A stretch of 64,000 nt of DNA. Source: CBDDDW01 sp965226805. Its GTDB lineage: Bacteria > Chloroflexota > Dehalococcoidia > Lucifugimonadales > JAGWBF01. The translations under genes and the position numbers were made by a program. Under the pieces are notes generated by a model. That model was not told where the DNA came from. It made no database searches and saw nothing but the letters and a program-made list of their open reading frames with translations. This document shows positions 27,430 to 36,441 of the stretch, one piece after another. The stretch lies in the NCBI GenBank assembly GCA_965226805.1, contig CBDDDW010000029.1, forward strand, positions 372,001-436,000. Reading direction: 5' to 3'. Positions within the stretch are counted from its first letter, which is position 1, and the number at the start of each line of letters is the position of its first letter.

Positions 27430-28164
27430 TCAGACCTTCAGGGCCCAGCTCATCGCGCATTCTGCGATGCGCAAGTCCAGGGGCGAGTCTATGTCCAGCG
27501 AGTACAGGCGGTCCATCATGTAAGGGACGCACCGCTTGGGGAAGAGAGTGTGGTCCCGCATGAGAACAGAGGTCAGCACCAGATAGATAGCACCGTTGAC
27601 ATAGTAGAACTCGGGGAAATCCTGACGCCGGCTGAGTGCCTTGGGCCGGTCAAATGCGAGCCGAATCTCCTCGCCTGCCAGGGAGATGAGCTCGTAGGGG
27701 TGCTCTTTCACCTCACAGACACTCATGACACCGTCGAAGTCGCTCTTTCGAAACTCGGCCACGGCCTCGTCGATGTGCCACGTCTGGCGCAGCGGGGAAG
27801 TCGGTTGTAACAACATGACCGCCGCGTTCGGCATATCCTCCTGATCCTCCATCCAGGTGACCGCGTGCTCCACGACTGAGACCATGGGAGCTGTGTCTGT
27901 TGCCAGTCCGGAAGGGCGGGTAAAAGGTACCATAACACCGGCCTTGCGCCCCAGGTCGGCGATTTCAGGGTCATCGGTGGATAGGACGACCCAGTCCAGT
28001 TCCCGGCTGCCCAGCGCGGCTTCGAACGTGTGCTCGATCAAGGGCTTTCCGGCGAAGGGGGCAAGATTCTTTCGCGGAATGCCCTTGGACCCGCCTCGGG
28101 CGGGGATCAACCCCAGGATCTTCGCATGACGGTTGTCCTCTTTACTATCGGTCGGGAGGGTCAC
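27430..28164 (-). CDS. CMP-nonulosonic acid cytidylyltransferase (NeuA/LegF family)
   Basis: Activates a nonulosonic acid with CTP. The 244-aa protein has ILGLIPARGGSKGIPRKNL, STDDPEIADLG, LLQPTSPLR, and ends with DSPLDLRIAE in the KDSPxDL-type position. The start is a GTG at 28164 with a weak ribosome binding site. It lies directly before the NeuC-like epimerase. A second paralogue, PseF, lies at 43798-44529, which implies that two different acids are activated. Confidence 0.9.
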   Translation of the reverse strand: MTLPTDSKEDNRHAKILGLIPARGGSKGIPRKNLAPFAGKPLIEHTFEAALGSRELDWVVLSTDDPEIADLGRKAGVMVPFTRPSGLATDTAPMVSVVEHAVTWMEDQEDMPNAAVMLLQPTSPLRQTWHIDEAVAEFRKSDFDGVMSVCEVKEHPYELISLAGEEIRLAFDRPKALSRRQDFPEFYYVNGAIYLVLTSVLMRDHTLFPKRCVPYMMDRLYSLDIDSPLDLRIAECAMSWALKV

Positions 28165-28173
28165 GGCTTGGAC

Positions 28174-29184
28174 CTAAGGTGGTTTTGGGGCATTGTAGTG
28201 TCTTGGATGGGCATAATCGGAGATTGTGCCACCCTCCAGGGCTTCTCGAATCTCCCGGACGCCGTCCTCAACAGAATGCTGCACTCGGTAGCCCAGGACG
28301 TTGGTTATCTTGTCGAAGGACACGTAGTAGTCCCGCAGGTCGGGCGCCTGGGGGATGGTTTCCACCTCGATCTCGTGAAACACGGACCGTACCGTCTCCC
28401 CTATCGGTCCGATCTGGAGATTTTGTTCATTAGAGCCGACGTTGAAGACTTCTCCGCCGACGGCTCCCTGGGGCGCATCAAGACTCATTACGTAGGCCCG
28501 AGCCGCGTCCGCTACGTGCACCAACGGCCTCCATTGAGCCCCGCCGTGAATAGTAATCTTCTCATTGACGTAGGCGTTTAGCGCGAGAGTATTGACCACC
28601 AGGTCGAACCTCATCCTAGGGGAGAGCCCATAGATAGTGGCCATGCGTAGAATCGTAGGCCTGAAGGTTTCGCCTAACAGTGATAGGATTTCCTTCTCCG
28701 CTCGCACTTTCAGGCGCCCGTACAGAGATATGGGATTCATCGGGGAGTCTTCGGACATGACCCCTTCCTGAATTCCGTAGGCGCTGTCGGTGGAGGCGAA
28801 GACGAAGCGTGGAACTTCATAGTAGCGGCTGGCTTCCGCGACGGTTTTCGTGGCGATGAGATTGATGTCCACCGTCTCCTTGGGATCCCGGTCGCAGGCC
28901 GGCTCACCCACTAAGGAGGCGAGAAGGACAACGCCATAAGCGTCCTTTATACAAGCCGTCACATCCCCGATGTTTCGGATATCTCCTTTGGTGAACCGGA
29001 AGCTGGGATGAGAGCTCAGCTGGGCCAATGACTCCCAGCCGAAGGAGAGGGAATCGAATACTTCCACCGTGTATCCACGGTCCAGCAATTGTCTCGTCAG
29101 CACCGAGCCCAAATAGCCCGCGCCGCCCAGGATTACCACCCTCTGGTTGCTACGATCGTGCTGATTCATTTTCGAGGGACCCAT
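28174..29184 (-). CDS. NAD-dependent epimerase/dehydratase (extended SDR)
   Basis: A 336-aa nucleotide-sugar SDR with VVILGGAGYLGSVL, the catalytic SLYGRLK (YxxxK) and STDSAYG with the Thr/Ser of the triad. The overlap with the upstream SDR gene is 35 bp if the first ATG is used and 20 bp if the ATG at 29169 (MNQHDRSN) is used. It lies next to the CMP-sugar synthetase. It may be the 4,6-dehydratase or a 4-epimerase of the second nonulosonic acid branch; sequence does not decide. Confidence 0.84.
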   Translation of the reverse strand: MGPSKMNQHDRSNQRVVILGGAGYLGSVLTRQLLDRGYTVEVFDSLSFGWESLAQLSSHPSFRFTKGDIRNIGDVTACIKDAYGVVLLASLVGEPACDRDPKETVDINLIATKTVAEASRYYEVPRFVFASTDSAYGIQEGVMSEDSPMNPISLYGRLKVRAEKEILSLLGETFRPTILRMATIYGLSPRMRFDLVVNTLALNAYVNEKITIHGGAQWRPLVHVADAARAYVMSLDAPQGAVGGEVFNVGSNEQNLQIGPIGETVRSVFHEIEVETIPQAPDLRDYYVSFDKITNVLGYRVQHSVEDGVREIREALEGGTISDYAHPRHYNAPKPP

Positions 29185-30097
29185 TCGGCGAGCTGAACCA
29201 TTTGATAGTCTCCTCCAGGCCGGGTATTAGTTCCCACTCTGGGTTCCATCCCAGGATTGAGGAGATCCGAGTTATGTCGGAGGTGGAAGAGAGCACGTCC
29301 CCGGGTCGCGGCGGCACGAAGGTGTAGTCGCTCCGTGAGCCCATGAGGCCGATGATTGTCTTCGCCAGGCTGTGGACCGAAACCGCCTTGGAAGTGCCTA
29401 CGTTGAATATCCCGCAGACATGGCTTTCCAGAGCCGCGAGGTTAGCCCTCACCACATCTGTCACGTATACGAAGTCCCGCGTCTGACTCCCGTCCCCGTA
29501 TACGGTAAGTGCCTCGTTTTTGCCACTGGCGGAGATGAATATGGGTATCACCGCGGCGTAATCGGACTGGGCATCCTGGCGTGGACCGTAGACGTTAAAG
29601 TACCGCAGCCCAGCGTAGCTGATCCCCATGCGTTGGTGGAACCACTGAAGGAGGGACTCGCCTTCCAGCTTGGATTCGGCATAAGGACTCTTGGGCTGAG
29701 CCGGAGTGTCTTCCGAGCGGGGCGTGTCCGGAACGTCGGGATAAACGGCCGAACTGCTGGAGAATATGAACCGCTTTACATTGTGCCGGGACGCGCTCTC
29801 GATCAGATTGTGAGTCCCCCGCACGTTAACGTCTCGACAGTCGGCGGGCCGCTCCATGCTTTCGGGGACGGACGTGAAGGCAGCCAGGTGGAAAACGGCG
29901 TCCTTGCCGCGGACGCACTGATCGACGCACGACGGATCGCGAATATCACCAACCACCAGCTCGCATCCTCCCCCGAGGTTGCCCTGATCGCCCGTAGTGA
30001 GATTGTCCAGCACCGTCACGTCGTGGCCAAGTGTTATCAATGCCTCTACCAGGTGACTTCCAATAAATCCGGCGCCGCCAGTGACCAGGATATTCAT
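29150..30097 (-). CDS. NAD-dependent epimerase/dehydratase, UDP-glucose 4-epimerase-like
   Basis: A 315-aa extended SDR beginning MNILVTGGAGFIGSHLVEAL. It has FSSSSAVYPD and SPYAESKLEGE with YxxxK, and the RYFNVYGPRQDA segment seen in UDP-GlcNAc/GlcA 4-epimerases. The ATG at 30097 lies 2 bp after the stop of the upstream paralogue; the longer in-frame extension is inside that gene. With the two flanking SDR genes it forms a three-gene cassette for converting nucleotide sugars. Confidence 0.88.
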   Translation of the reverse strand: MNILVTGGAGFIGSHLVEALITLGHDVTVLDNLTTGDQGNLGGGCELVVGDIRDPSCVDQCVRGKDAVFHLAAFTSVPESMERPADCRDVNVRGTHNLIESASRHNVKRFIFSSSSAVYPDVPDTPRSEDTPAQPKSPYAESKLEGESLLQWFHQRMGISYAGLRYFNVYGPRQDAQSDYAAVIPIFISASGKNEALTVYGDGSQTRDFVYVTDVVRANLAALESHVCGIFNVGTSKAVSVHSLAKTIIGLMGSRSDYTFVPPRPGDVLSSTSDITRISSILGWNPEWELIPGLEETIKWFSSPNGSLENESARS

Positions 30098-30099
30098 AG

Positions 30100-31059
30100 C
30101 TACCTTGAAGACTCCGGCTTGGAATCGAGCCCGGCCACCCTCACGCCGGCGCCCATCTCCCGGTCCCGATACCAATCTATGTATTGGCGGAGCCCGTCTT
30201 CGAAGGTGGTCGAAGGCACCCATCCCAGCTCTTCTCTGGCCCGCTGGCTAATGCACTCTTTCCCGCTGAAATCGCCTGGACGGCTTTCAGTGTAGGTGAT
30301 CTCCACATCACCGATTATCTTCTGAATTGTCTCCGCGATCCGGCGAATGGTTATTTTTTCGGTCCCGTCTAGATTGTAGGTCCTGTGAGCAGCATCGGGC
30401 TTAAGGGCCAAGACGTTGCCCTCTGCCAGGTCTTCCACGTACACGAAACGCCGGTATTGGGAGCCATCTCCAGCGAGGGTCAACGGCTCCCCGTTGAGGG
30501 CTTTCTTGACGAATATGGGGATAACGGCCCCTTCCCTGGCCCTGGGGCCATAGGGAATACCATATCTGAGAATGGTGCTTGCCACACCGTAGAGCTTGTC
30601 ATAGCTTTGGCAATAGTATTCGGATGCAAGCTTGGTAGCCGTGTACAAATGAGACGGGGGATTCAAGGGGGTGTCCTCATCCACTACGTCGCCGTCCGCC
30701 TCGCTATACACCCACGTTGTGCTGCCATAGATCACCCTGGGGACTCTGGTGCGCCGGGCTGCCTCTAGTACGCTTATGGTACCCCGCACGTTGATAGTCT
30801 CGGAGTAGTAGGGGTCTTCGTAAACGTCTTTGACGTCGGCAATTGCCGCCAGGTGCAATACTGCGTCCATGGCCGCCATGGCGATTCGCAATGACTCCAT
30901 GTCCAGGATGCTTCCTGGGATGAAGACGGCGTCGACTGGTGGCACCCGGTGCCTGACTACGGGCAGGTCGTAGATATAGGTCTCGATACCCCTCTTCAGC
31001 AGTTTCTCAACTACGTGGGAGCCGATGAATCCCGCGCCCCCAGTGACTAAAACTCGCAT
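30100..31059 (-). CDS. NAD-dependent epimerase/dehydratase (extended SDR)
   Basis: A 319-aa SDR with MRVLVTGGAGFIGSHVVEKL, YGSTTWVYSEADG and the catalytic HLYTATKLASEYY (YxxxK), then LRYGIPYGPRAREGAV. The ATG at 31059 is preceded by GGAG at 5-nt spacing. An upstream ATG at 31104 would overlap the aminotransferase and lacks a binding site. It is similar in design to the next gene and may be an ancient duplicate. The substrate is not identifiable. Confidence 0.86.
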   Translation of the reverse strand: MRVLVTGGAGFIGSHVVEKLLKRGIETYIYDLPVVRHRVPPVDAVFIPGSILDMESLRIAMAAMDAVLHLAAIADVKDVYEDPYYSETINVRGTISVLEAARRTRVPRVIYGSTTWVYSEADGDVVDEDTPLNPPSHLYTATKLASEYYCQSYDKLYGVASTILRYGIPYGPRAREGAVIPIFVKKALNGEPLTLAGDGSQYRRFVYVEDLAEGNVLALKPDAAHRTYNLDGTEKITIRRIAETIQKIIGDVEITYTESRPGDFSGKECISQRAREELGWVPSTTFEDGLRQYIDWYRDREMGAGVRVAGLDSKPESSR

Positions 31060-31084
31060 CTTGACTCCGTTTCGATCGTTGCCA

Positions 31085-32326
31085 TCATTTGAGAAGTTCT
31101 TCATGGAGGGATTCGTTTAAGCACTCCACCACATAGAGCAGATCCTCTTCGGTCAATCCGGGATACATCGGAAGGCACAGATGATGCCTACTGATGTATT
31201 CTGCCCCGGGAAAGCCGGTTTGAGAGACATCACACCCGCACGCCGGCCATCTGGTGCAGGGCACGGCGCCTCCGTCTTCAGGTCGCCTCCTGCCACAGTA
31301 GGTGTACTTTTGCCAGATGGGTTCGTTGTGACACAAGTCGGCGTAAACCTCACCGGGCAGGTTGACCCCGTACTTCTCGCGCATTAGGGTCTTTATTTCG
31401 GCCCGGTCATATTTAGGGTCCAAGTAGGCGACATATTTGTAGTACGACGAGGTAGTGTCGGGAGCTATAGTCATGGGGCGAACCCCCTCGAATCCCTTGA
31501 GCGCCTCGTCGTAGAAGCTTGCAATTCGGCGCCGGTCCCCGAGGAGGTCGGCGGCTTTCCTCATCTGCTGGACTCCCATGACCGCGGTGATCTCGCTGAT
31601 GCGGAAGTTGTGGCCCATCTCGCTGATGTGATTTCCCATGGTCGGATTCTTGCCCTGATTCCTTATCATGGTCGCCAGCTCATACAAGTCATCGTCGTCG
31701 GTCGTAACCATCCCGCCTTCCCCCGTCGTGAGCGGTTTGGTGGGGAAGAAGGAAAAGGCTCCTGCAATGCCCAACGTCCCCGAGGAGCGGCCGCCAATGG
31801 TGGAGCCGTGTGAATGGGCGCAGTCCTCGACCAGGTGGAGGTTCTTCGACTCGCACAACGCCTTCAACTGGTAGTACTGTGGTGTGATGTTGCCGCCGAT
31901 ATGTACAAGTATCACCGCCCGAGTGTCCGCCTCGATGCGCCTCTGCACGTCGTCGACGTCGAGGCACAGTGACTCAGGGTCGGAGTCGGCGAAAATGACC
32001 CTGTTGCCCGCGTGCGCGGCTGCAAGGGCTGTGGCCGGGAATGTGTTGGTGGGAACGATCACAGAAGCTCCCTCTACGCCCAATGACCTCAATATTATCT
32101 CCAGGGCAGCAGTGCAGCTATTGACGGCGACGGAGTGCCTGGCTCCCGTAAACTCGCAGAAGAGGGACTCGAACTCCCGGGTGTACTTCCCCAGATTCAG
32201 CATGCCCGACCCCAGGACTTCTTCCACTCCCTTTTGAAGGAAGTCGTAGTCATCCTGGTCGAATGGGATCCTCAGAATAGGAATATGACGATCTGGCACC
32301 AAATGTCCCTCGGTTTTCCCACTCAT
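31085..32326 (-). CDS. DegT/DnrJ/EryC1/StrS-family aminotransferase with cysteine-rich C-terminal insert
   Basis: A 413-aa PLP enzyme with SFFPTKPLTTGEGGMVTTDD holding the Schiff-base lysine, EDCAHSHGSTI for the cofactor Asp, and NFRISEITAVMGVQQM typical of the family. Near the C-terminus, between DLCHNEPIW and SRHHLCLP, there is an insert with five or so cysteines (YCGRRR, VPCTRW, ACGCDV), which most DegT enzymes lack. Its role may be metal binding or a disulfide. It is likely to aminate the keto-sugar made by the adjacent SDR enzymes. Confidence 0.88.
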   Translation of the reverse strand: MSGKTEGHLVPDRHIPILRIPFDQDDYDFLQKGVEEVLGSGMLNLGKYTREFESLFCEFTGARHSVAVNSCTAALEIILRSLGVEGASVIVPTNTFPATALAAAHAGNRVIFADSDPESLCLDVDDVQRRIEADTRAVILVHIGGNITPQYYQLKALCESKNLHLVEDCAHSHGSTIGGRSSGTLGIAGAFSFFPTKPLTTGEGGMVTTDDDDLYELATMIRNQGKNPTMGNHISEMGHNFRISEITAVMGVQQMRKAADLLGDRRRIASFYDEALKGFEGVRPMTIAPDTTSSYYKYVAYLDPKYDRAEIKTLMREKYGVNLPGEVYADLCHNEPIWQKYTYCGRRRPEDGGAVPCTRWPACGCDVSQTGFPGAEYISRHHLCLPMYPGLTEEDLLYVVECLNESLHEELLK

Positions 32327-33741
32327 ACCAAAGAGTCCTGGCGTCTCTCAGTGACTTTCAGGTCGTCCATCATCTTAGGTAACATCGCGCGGAAGAGCTG
32401 ATCTCCGATACGCCACTCGTAACGATGCCACGGCCAGAACCTGCTCAGCTCGTTCACTTGTCGTCGGCCCTGGGTGTAATGGTACCGCAACTCGTGCAAC
32501 TTGAGCGCCACCCTAAGGGCGTAAGGAAGACCTTTAGATTTGATGAGGTTTATAGCTAAGGGCGGTGGGGAATTTACATCGGCTGCTTCCTTGGCAACTC
32601 TGTCGATCTCCCGAGCGACCGAAGAGGTGGAGAACTCGCCACGGGGGAAATCGAGCTGGTCTCGAAGCAAAGCCGCCAGTCCTGGATTTGATGTATCTGT
32701 ACACGCGAGGCTGCCTTCAATGGCCGCTTCAAGGTAATCGGCCGCTTGTTTGATCGAAGGTGGGGTGTGAGCGAATTCCAAGAACGGCGGATTGTCGTAG
32801 GCTTTCTGTTTAGCCAGCCCAGGGAACGGGATGTTGACCAGCCTGTGGGTGCTGATGACTGGTTTCCCCGCGATGTAAGCTTGGATAGTGGTGGATGAGT
32901 TCCCCGGCACGACGATCGCCTCGACGGTGGCAAGCCACAGAGGGAACGGATTGAGTGAATCATCCATTATGAACTGCTCTCCGTACTTGTGCTGAAGGTA
33001 GGAATAGCTGGCGAAGTGCTCGAAGGGATGCTGGCGATACTTGGCGATTCGTCGCCTACTAAGTATCCACTCGTCGAGCAGGTCCAGATATACTCTGGCA
33101 GCTGCGAAATGCCACCAGAAAGGTTCTTCCGGGTTCCCATCCGCACCATCATGGGCATATCCGGTTCTGACTCCATCCAACAAATCAAATACCGAACGCT
33201 GGTCGAATACGTTGATTTGGGAGAAGCTTCCCACGAATCCCACGCTGGGTGATTTCTCTGCACCAGCGAACTTCTCAAGCTGCAATTTGGGGTCGTAGAT
33301 GTCGAACCGGGGACACCCCACCACGCACACGCGGACGTGATCCTGCAGGCTTCCTTCTTCCACCGACCGCTTGGCGGCCTCACCCCACATGAACGCTGTA
33401 GTGACATGCCGGGCGTACTCTCGAGCGACGGTTGGGTCTCCGTTGCCAAAAAAGTCAGCGCCGAAATCGAGATCGGAGACCGTCATCCCCTCCGTGGGCA
33501 ATACGATCATCCGAGTGCGACGGGCCCGTTCCGCGAACTCCTCCGGCCCACTTACTCCGATCCAAGGGTATGGAACAGCCATGACGTCGGGCTGGAGGTG
33601 TTTGTAATACAGCCTGGTGGTTGCCCGGTTGGAAAGGAACACCCGATTTCCAAGAACCCTTAACAATTTGGCGAGTATCACCATAGTGAGCGCGTCCCTG
33701 CGCCGGTCGTCCACATGAATCAGAATGATGGGTTTTCTCAT
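32323..33741 (-). CDS. surface carbohydrate biosynthesis protein (GT-B-like), uncharacterised
   Basis: A 472-aa protein resembling a family named only as surface carbohydrate biosynthesis protein. It has a RRDALTMVILAKLLRVLG helix near the start, VVGCPRFDIYDP, KYRQHPFEHFASYSYLQ and VVPGNSSTTIQAYIAGKPV, the last being a GT-B donor-site-like motif. The ATG overlaps the aminotransferase start region in the usual ATGA manner (stop at 32323, next start at 32326). It probably transfers a sugar to the glycan, but this is inference. Confidence 0.65.
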   Translation of the reverse strand: MRKPIILIHVDDRRRDALTMVILAKLLRVLGNRVFLSNRATTRLYYKHLQPDVMAVPYPWIGVSGPEEFAERARRTRMIVLPTEGMTVSDLDFGADFFGNGDPTVAREYARHVTTAFMWGEAAKRSVEEGSLQDHVRVCVVGCPRFDIYDPKLQLEKFAGAEKSPSVGFVGSFSQINVFDQRSVFDLLDGVRTGYAHDGADGNPEEPFWWHFAAARVYLDLLDEWILSRRRIAKYRQHPFEHFASYSYLQHKYGEQFIMDDSLNPFPLWLATVEAIVVPGNSSTTIQAYIAGKPVISTHRLVNIPFPGLAKQKAYDNPPFLEFAHTPPSIKQAADYLEAAIEGSLACTDTSNPGLAALLRDQLDFPRGEFSTSSVAREIDRVAKEAADVNSPPPLAINLIKSKGLPYALRVALKLHELRYHYTQGRRQVNELSRFWPWHRYEWRIGDQLFRAMLPKMMDDLKVTERRQDSLV

Positions 33742-33785
33742 TTTTCAGCGTGCCCTTCTAGGTGCATTCTGATTTTAACCGACGC

Positions 33786-34559
33786 TCAGCGGACATTTAT
33801 TCCGTACCGCTTCATGAAGGCCTTGGCCTTGATGGGACTCTGGTCGGTAAAGTGGAACAAGCTGGCTGCGGCCACCGCGGAGGCGTGCCCATCGGTAATC
33901 CCTTCCACCAGGTCCCGAAGCTTGCCTACTCCCCCTGAAGCGATGACTGGAATCGTTACCGCATCCGATACCATGCGGATCAAGGGCAGGTCATAACCCT
34001 CGCACGTCCCGTCCCGGTCTATAGACGTCAGTAGAATCTCTCCGGCCCCCGCATCGGCGGCCTTCCTGGCCCAGTCCACTGGATCGAGCCCCGTTGGCCG
34101 TGTGCCGCTATGGGAGTACACCTCCCAGCCACCGTTCCGTCTCCGACAGTCGATGGAGACCACGATGCACTGGCTGCCAAAGGAGCCGGCCGCCTCGCTG
34201 ATGAAGCCGGGATTGCCGAGGGCGGCGCTGTTCACAGAGACCTTGTCGGCTCCCGCCTTTAGGAGGCCGCGGATGTCCTCCATTGTAGAGATGCCGCCGC
34301 CGGCTGTCAGCGGCATGAAGCACTCACCCACGACCTGGGCCACCACGTTTCTGAGTTGCTCCGTACCCCTTCCCTCAATGGTAGCGTGCATATCCAGGTA
34401 GATGAGCTCGTCGGCCAGCTGGGCGTCGTACACCATCGGAGCCTTGACATGGTGGCCCACGTCATGGCCTAGGCCGTCCTGCACCGTCTGAAACTTGATG
34501 GTCTTGACCAGCCTGCCATTCTTCAGAAGCAGAGTTGGGATTAGACGGGTCTTCAGCAC
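33786..34559 (-). CDS. HisF-like cyclase subunit of the acetamidino-sugar amidotransferase system
   Basis: A 257-aa TIM-barrel protein with the HisF layout: LIPTLLLKNGRLVKTI, MPLTAGGGISTMEDIR, VSVNSAALGN and VIASGGVGKL. It starts at a GTG that overlaps the HisH-like stop by 7 bp. HisF/HisH normally make imidazole-glycerol phosphate; no other histidine genes are present. With a WbpG homologue next to it, the pair most likely supplies ammonia for converting an N-acetyl to an acetamidino group on a sugar, as known for WbpG/HisH2/HisF2 in Pseudomonas LPS loci. Confidence 0.88.
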   Translation of the reverse strand: MLKTRLIPTLLLKNGRLVKTIKFQTVQDGLGHDVGHHVKAPMVYDAQLADELIYLDMHATIEGRGTEQLRNVVAQVVGECFMPLTAGGGISTMEDIRGLLKAGADKVSVNSAALGNPGFISEAAGSFGSQCIVVSIDCRRRNGGWEVYSHSGTRPTGLDPVDWARKAADAGAGEILLTSIDRDGTCEGYDLPLIRMVSDAVTIPVIASGGVGKLRDLVEGITDGHASAVAAASLFHFTDQSPIKAKAFMKRYGINVR

Positions 34560-35176
34560 GATTCCGGTTCCCAGCGCAGGAAGTTCCGAAGCAGTGCCAG
34601 GCCGGTCTCCTGGCTCTTTTCGGGGTGAAACTGGACCCCAAAAACGTTGCCCTTGTTAACAGCGGCGACGAACGGGTGTCCATATTCGGAGGTGCCGGCT
34701 ATTACGTCATCGTCATCGCAGACCATGTGGTAACGGTGCACAAAATAGAAGTTGGGTTCAGTCCCAAGTCCGGCGAAAAGGCGACAGTTGTTCCTGGGTG
34801 ACACGTCGTTCCAGCCGATGTGGATGGATTTCAGGTCGTCGGATACCTCCACCGGTTTCACCGTAGCTTGAAGCCAGCCCAGGCCCTGGTGGTGCCCCAT
34901 CTCGTAACTATCCCGGGCAAGCAGCTGCATCCCCAGGCAAAGGCCAAGGAAGGGCTTGCCGCCCTCATACACCGCAGCGCGTAACGGCTCAATGAGGTTC
35001 AGCTCGTTAAGGTTTTTCATGCCCTCTGCGAAGGCTCCGACCCCCGGGAGGACAACCTGGTCCGCGTTTGCCAGGTCCTGGGCACGGCTGGATACGACCA
35101 CATCAGCCCTCAGATTCTCGAATGCTTTAGCAACCGAGTTGAGGTTGCCCATTCCATAATCGACGATTGTCAGCAT
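34553..35176 (-). CDS. HisH-like glutamine amidotransferase subunit
   Basis: A 207-aa class I glutaminase beginning MLTIVDYGMGNLNSV, with the nucleophile Cys80 in GLCLGMQLL and the catalytic His-Glu in FGVQFHPEKS. It releases ammonia from glutamine and passes it to the HisF-like partner, with which it overlaps. The ATG at 35176 lies 1 bp after the WbpG stop. It belongs to a sugar amidation system and not to histidine biosynthesis, judging from the neighbours. Confidence 0.9.
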   Translation of the reverse strand: MLTIVDYGMGNLNSVAKAFENLRADVVVSSRAQDLANADQVVLPGVGAFAEGMKNLNELNLIEPLRAAVYEGGKPFLGLCLGMQLLARDSYEMGHHQGLGWLQATVKPVEVSDDLKSIHIGWNDVSPRNNCRLFAGLGTEPNFYFVHRYHMVCDDDDVIAGTSEYGHPFVAAVNKGNVFGVQFHPEKSQETGLALLRNFLRWEPESC

Positions 35177-35177
35177 G

Positions 35178-36371
35178 CTAATCGCTATTCCACAAGTCCT
35201 GGTCCCATAGTTTCGGGCCGGGTTTGACCTTGCTGGGGTCGTGACGGTGGGGATAGACGGCGTGGCCTCGTGCGATGTCCGTAAACTCCTCCTCGTCGAG
35301 GCCAGTGATCTCCAGGAAAGTGTCAAGGCTGGCAGGGCGCCTGCCGTCGTACTCGGCCTCCAACTTCAACCCCTCCTCCCGGCTCAGCCGGCCGTTACGA
35401 ATATCTATGCTCGCCAGGTGGTTGGTGCGCCCCATACCTCGCTTGCTGTACCGAAGATAGTCCCTGACCCCCTGCATATAGCACTCGATCTTTTCGTACC
35501 CGTACTGGCTGGGGACACCTTCGACGGCCTCCCCTCGCCACCCCAGCTCGTTCTTGATGATCGCGGCCTGTTTCTTGACGTCCCAGGGGATATAGGTACC
35601 CAGGCAAATCGAGCGGTAGTTGAGCTTGCGCAACTCCTCTTTTGGCGGGAACTGGAAGGGCTTCAGATCGCGCATGGTCACCTGGCCGTCCAACATGCCC
35701 AGCATATCCTCAGCGGTAATGCCCAGGTTAACGTATCGGTTGAAACGCTTTTCGTCCACCATCTCCGGCTCATCTGAGAGATAGAAGGCGTTGTACTCCG
35801 TGTTGGGCTCTCCCCAGATCACCAGGGGGACCTGGTACCTTATGGCCATCTGCATGGGGTAGGCGAAGATACCGGTATGACAGTGCCAGCAAAAGTCCCC
35901 TTTTCTCTTCAGGCTCTCCAGCATCAACTTTTTTACCACACTCCAGCCGGCCTTGAACCTGAGAAAGTCCACACCGAGCTTCCGCATCGTGCGCTCAGCG
36001 TTGGCCAGCACCGTGGGTCGCATAAAACCATGGTCGAAGCAGACCACCAGGGGCTTCAGGCCGTACTGCTCTACAAGGCACCAAAGGGTGTAGGTGCTGT
36101 CCTTCCCACCGCTGAAGGGAACGATGCAATCGTAGGCGTACTTGCCGCGGTACTCCTCAAGCAGTTCGCGGAACTCCCGCTCCCGTGCTTCCCAATCTAT
36201 CGTGATTTTTTTCCGCTCGACAGTGCGGCACACATTGCACACGCCTTCTTCGTCGAAGACTATGGTGTCGTGGGTTTCCAGAAGCAAACACCTGGTGCAG
36301 CGCTTAGGTGGGGCTGGGCTCTCCCTTTGTGATACCGGCGCCTGAGTCTCGTCTTTTTTATCAGCCATCAT
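35178..36371 (-). CDS. N-acetyl sugar amidotransferase (WbpG/PseA family)
   Basis: A 397-aa ATP-pyrophosphatase that activates an N-acetyl group with ATP so that ammonia can form an acetamidino group. It has an N-terminal zinc-type pair of CxxC motifs (CTRC at 25-28 and CNVC at 45-48), the PP-loop PFSGGKDSTY at about 85-94, and CWHCHTG further on. It forms one cassette with hisH and hisF. PseA makes the acetamidino form of pseudaminic acid in Campylobacter, which fits the pse genes nearby. Confidence 0.9.
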   Translation of the reverse strand: MMADKKDETQAPVSQRESPAPPKRCTRCLLLETHDTIVFDEEGVCNVCRTVERKKITIDWEAREREFRELLEEYRGKYAYDCIVPFSGGKDSTYTLWCLVEQYGLKPLVVCFDHGFMRPTVLANAERTMRKLGVDFLRFKAGWSVVKKLMLESLKRKGDFCWHCHTGIFAYPMQMAIRYQVPLVIWGEPNTEYNAFYLSDEPEMVDEKRFNRYVNLGITAEDMLGMLDGQVTMRDLKPFQFPPKEELRKLNYRSICLGTYIPWDVKKQAAIIKNELGWRGEAVEGVPSQYGYEKIECYMQGVRDYLRYSKRGMGRTNHLASIDIRNGRLSREEGLKLEAEYDGRRPASLDTFLEITGLDEEEFTDIARGHAVYPHRHDPSKVKPGPKLWDQDLWNSD

Positions 36372-36441
36372 TTTGCTTCTTCCTCGTTTCGGGTCGGGTC
36401 TTGTCGGCAGCCTGGTTCAACAGCGCGGGGTCACCACGCAG

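Noticed and set aside
29372..30295. 307-aa open frame on the plus strand
   Set aside because: It is antisense to two clear SDR genes and shows no domain or ribosome binding site.
33786..35176. Histidine biosynthesis genes hisF and hisH
   Set aside because: No other his genes are near, and the coupled WbpG homologue shows a sugar amidation role instead.
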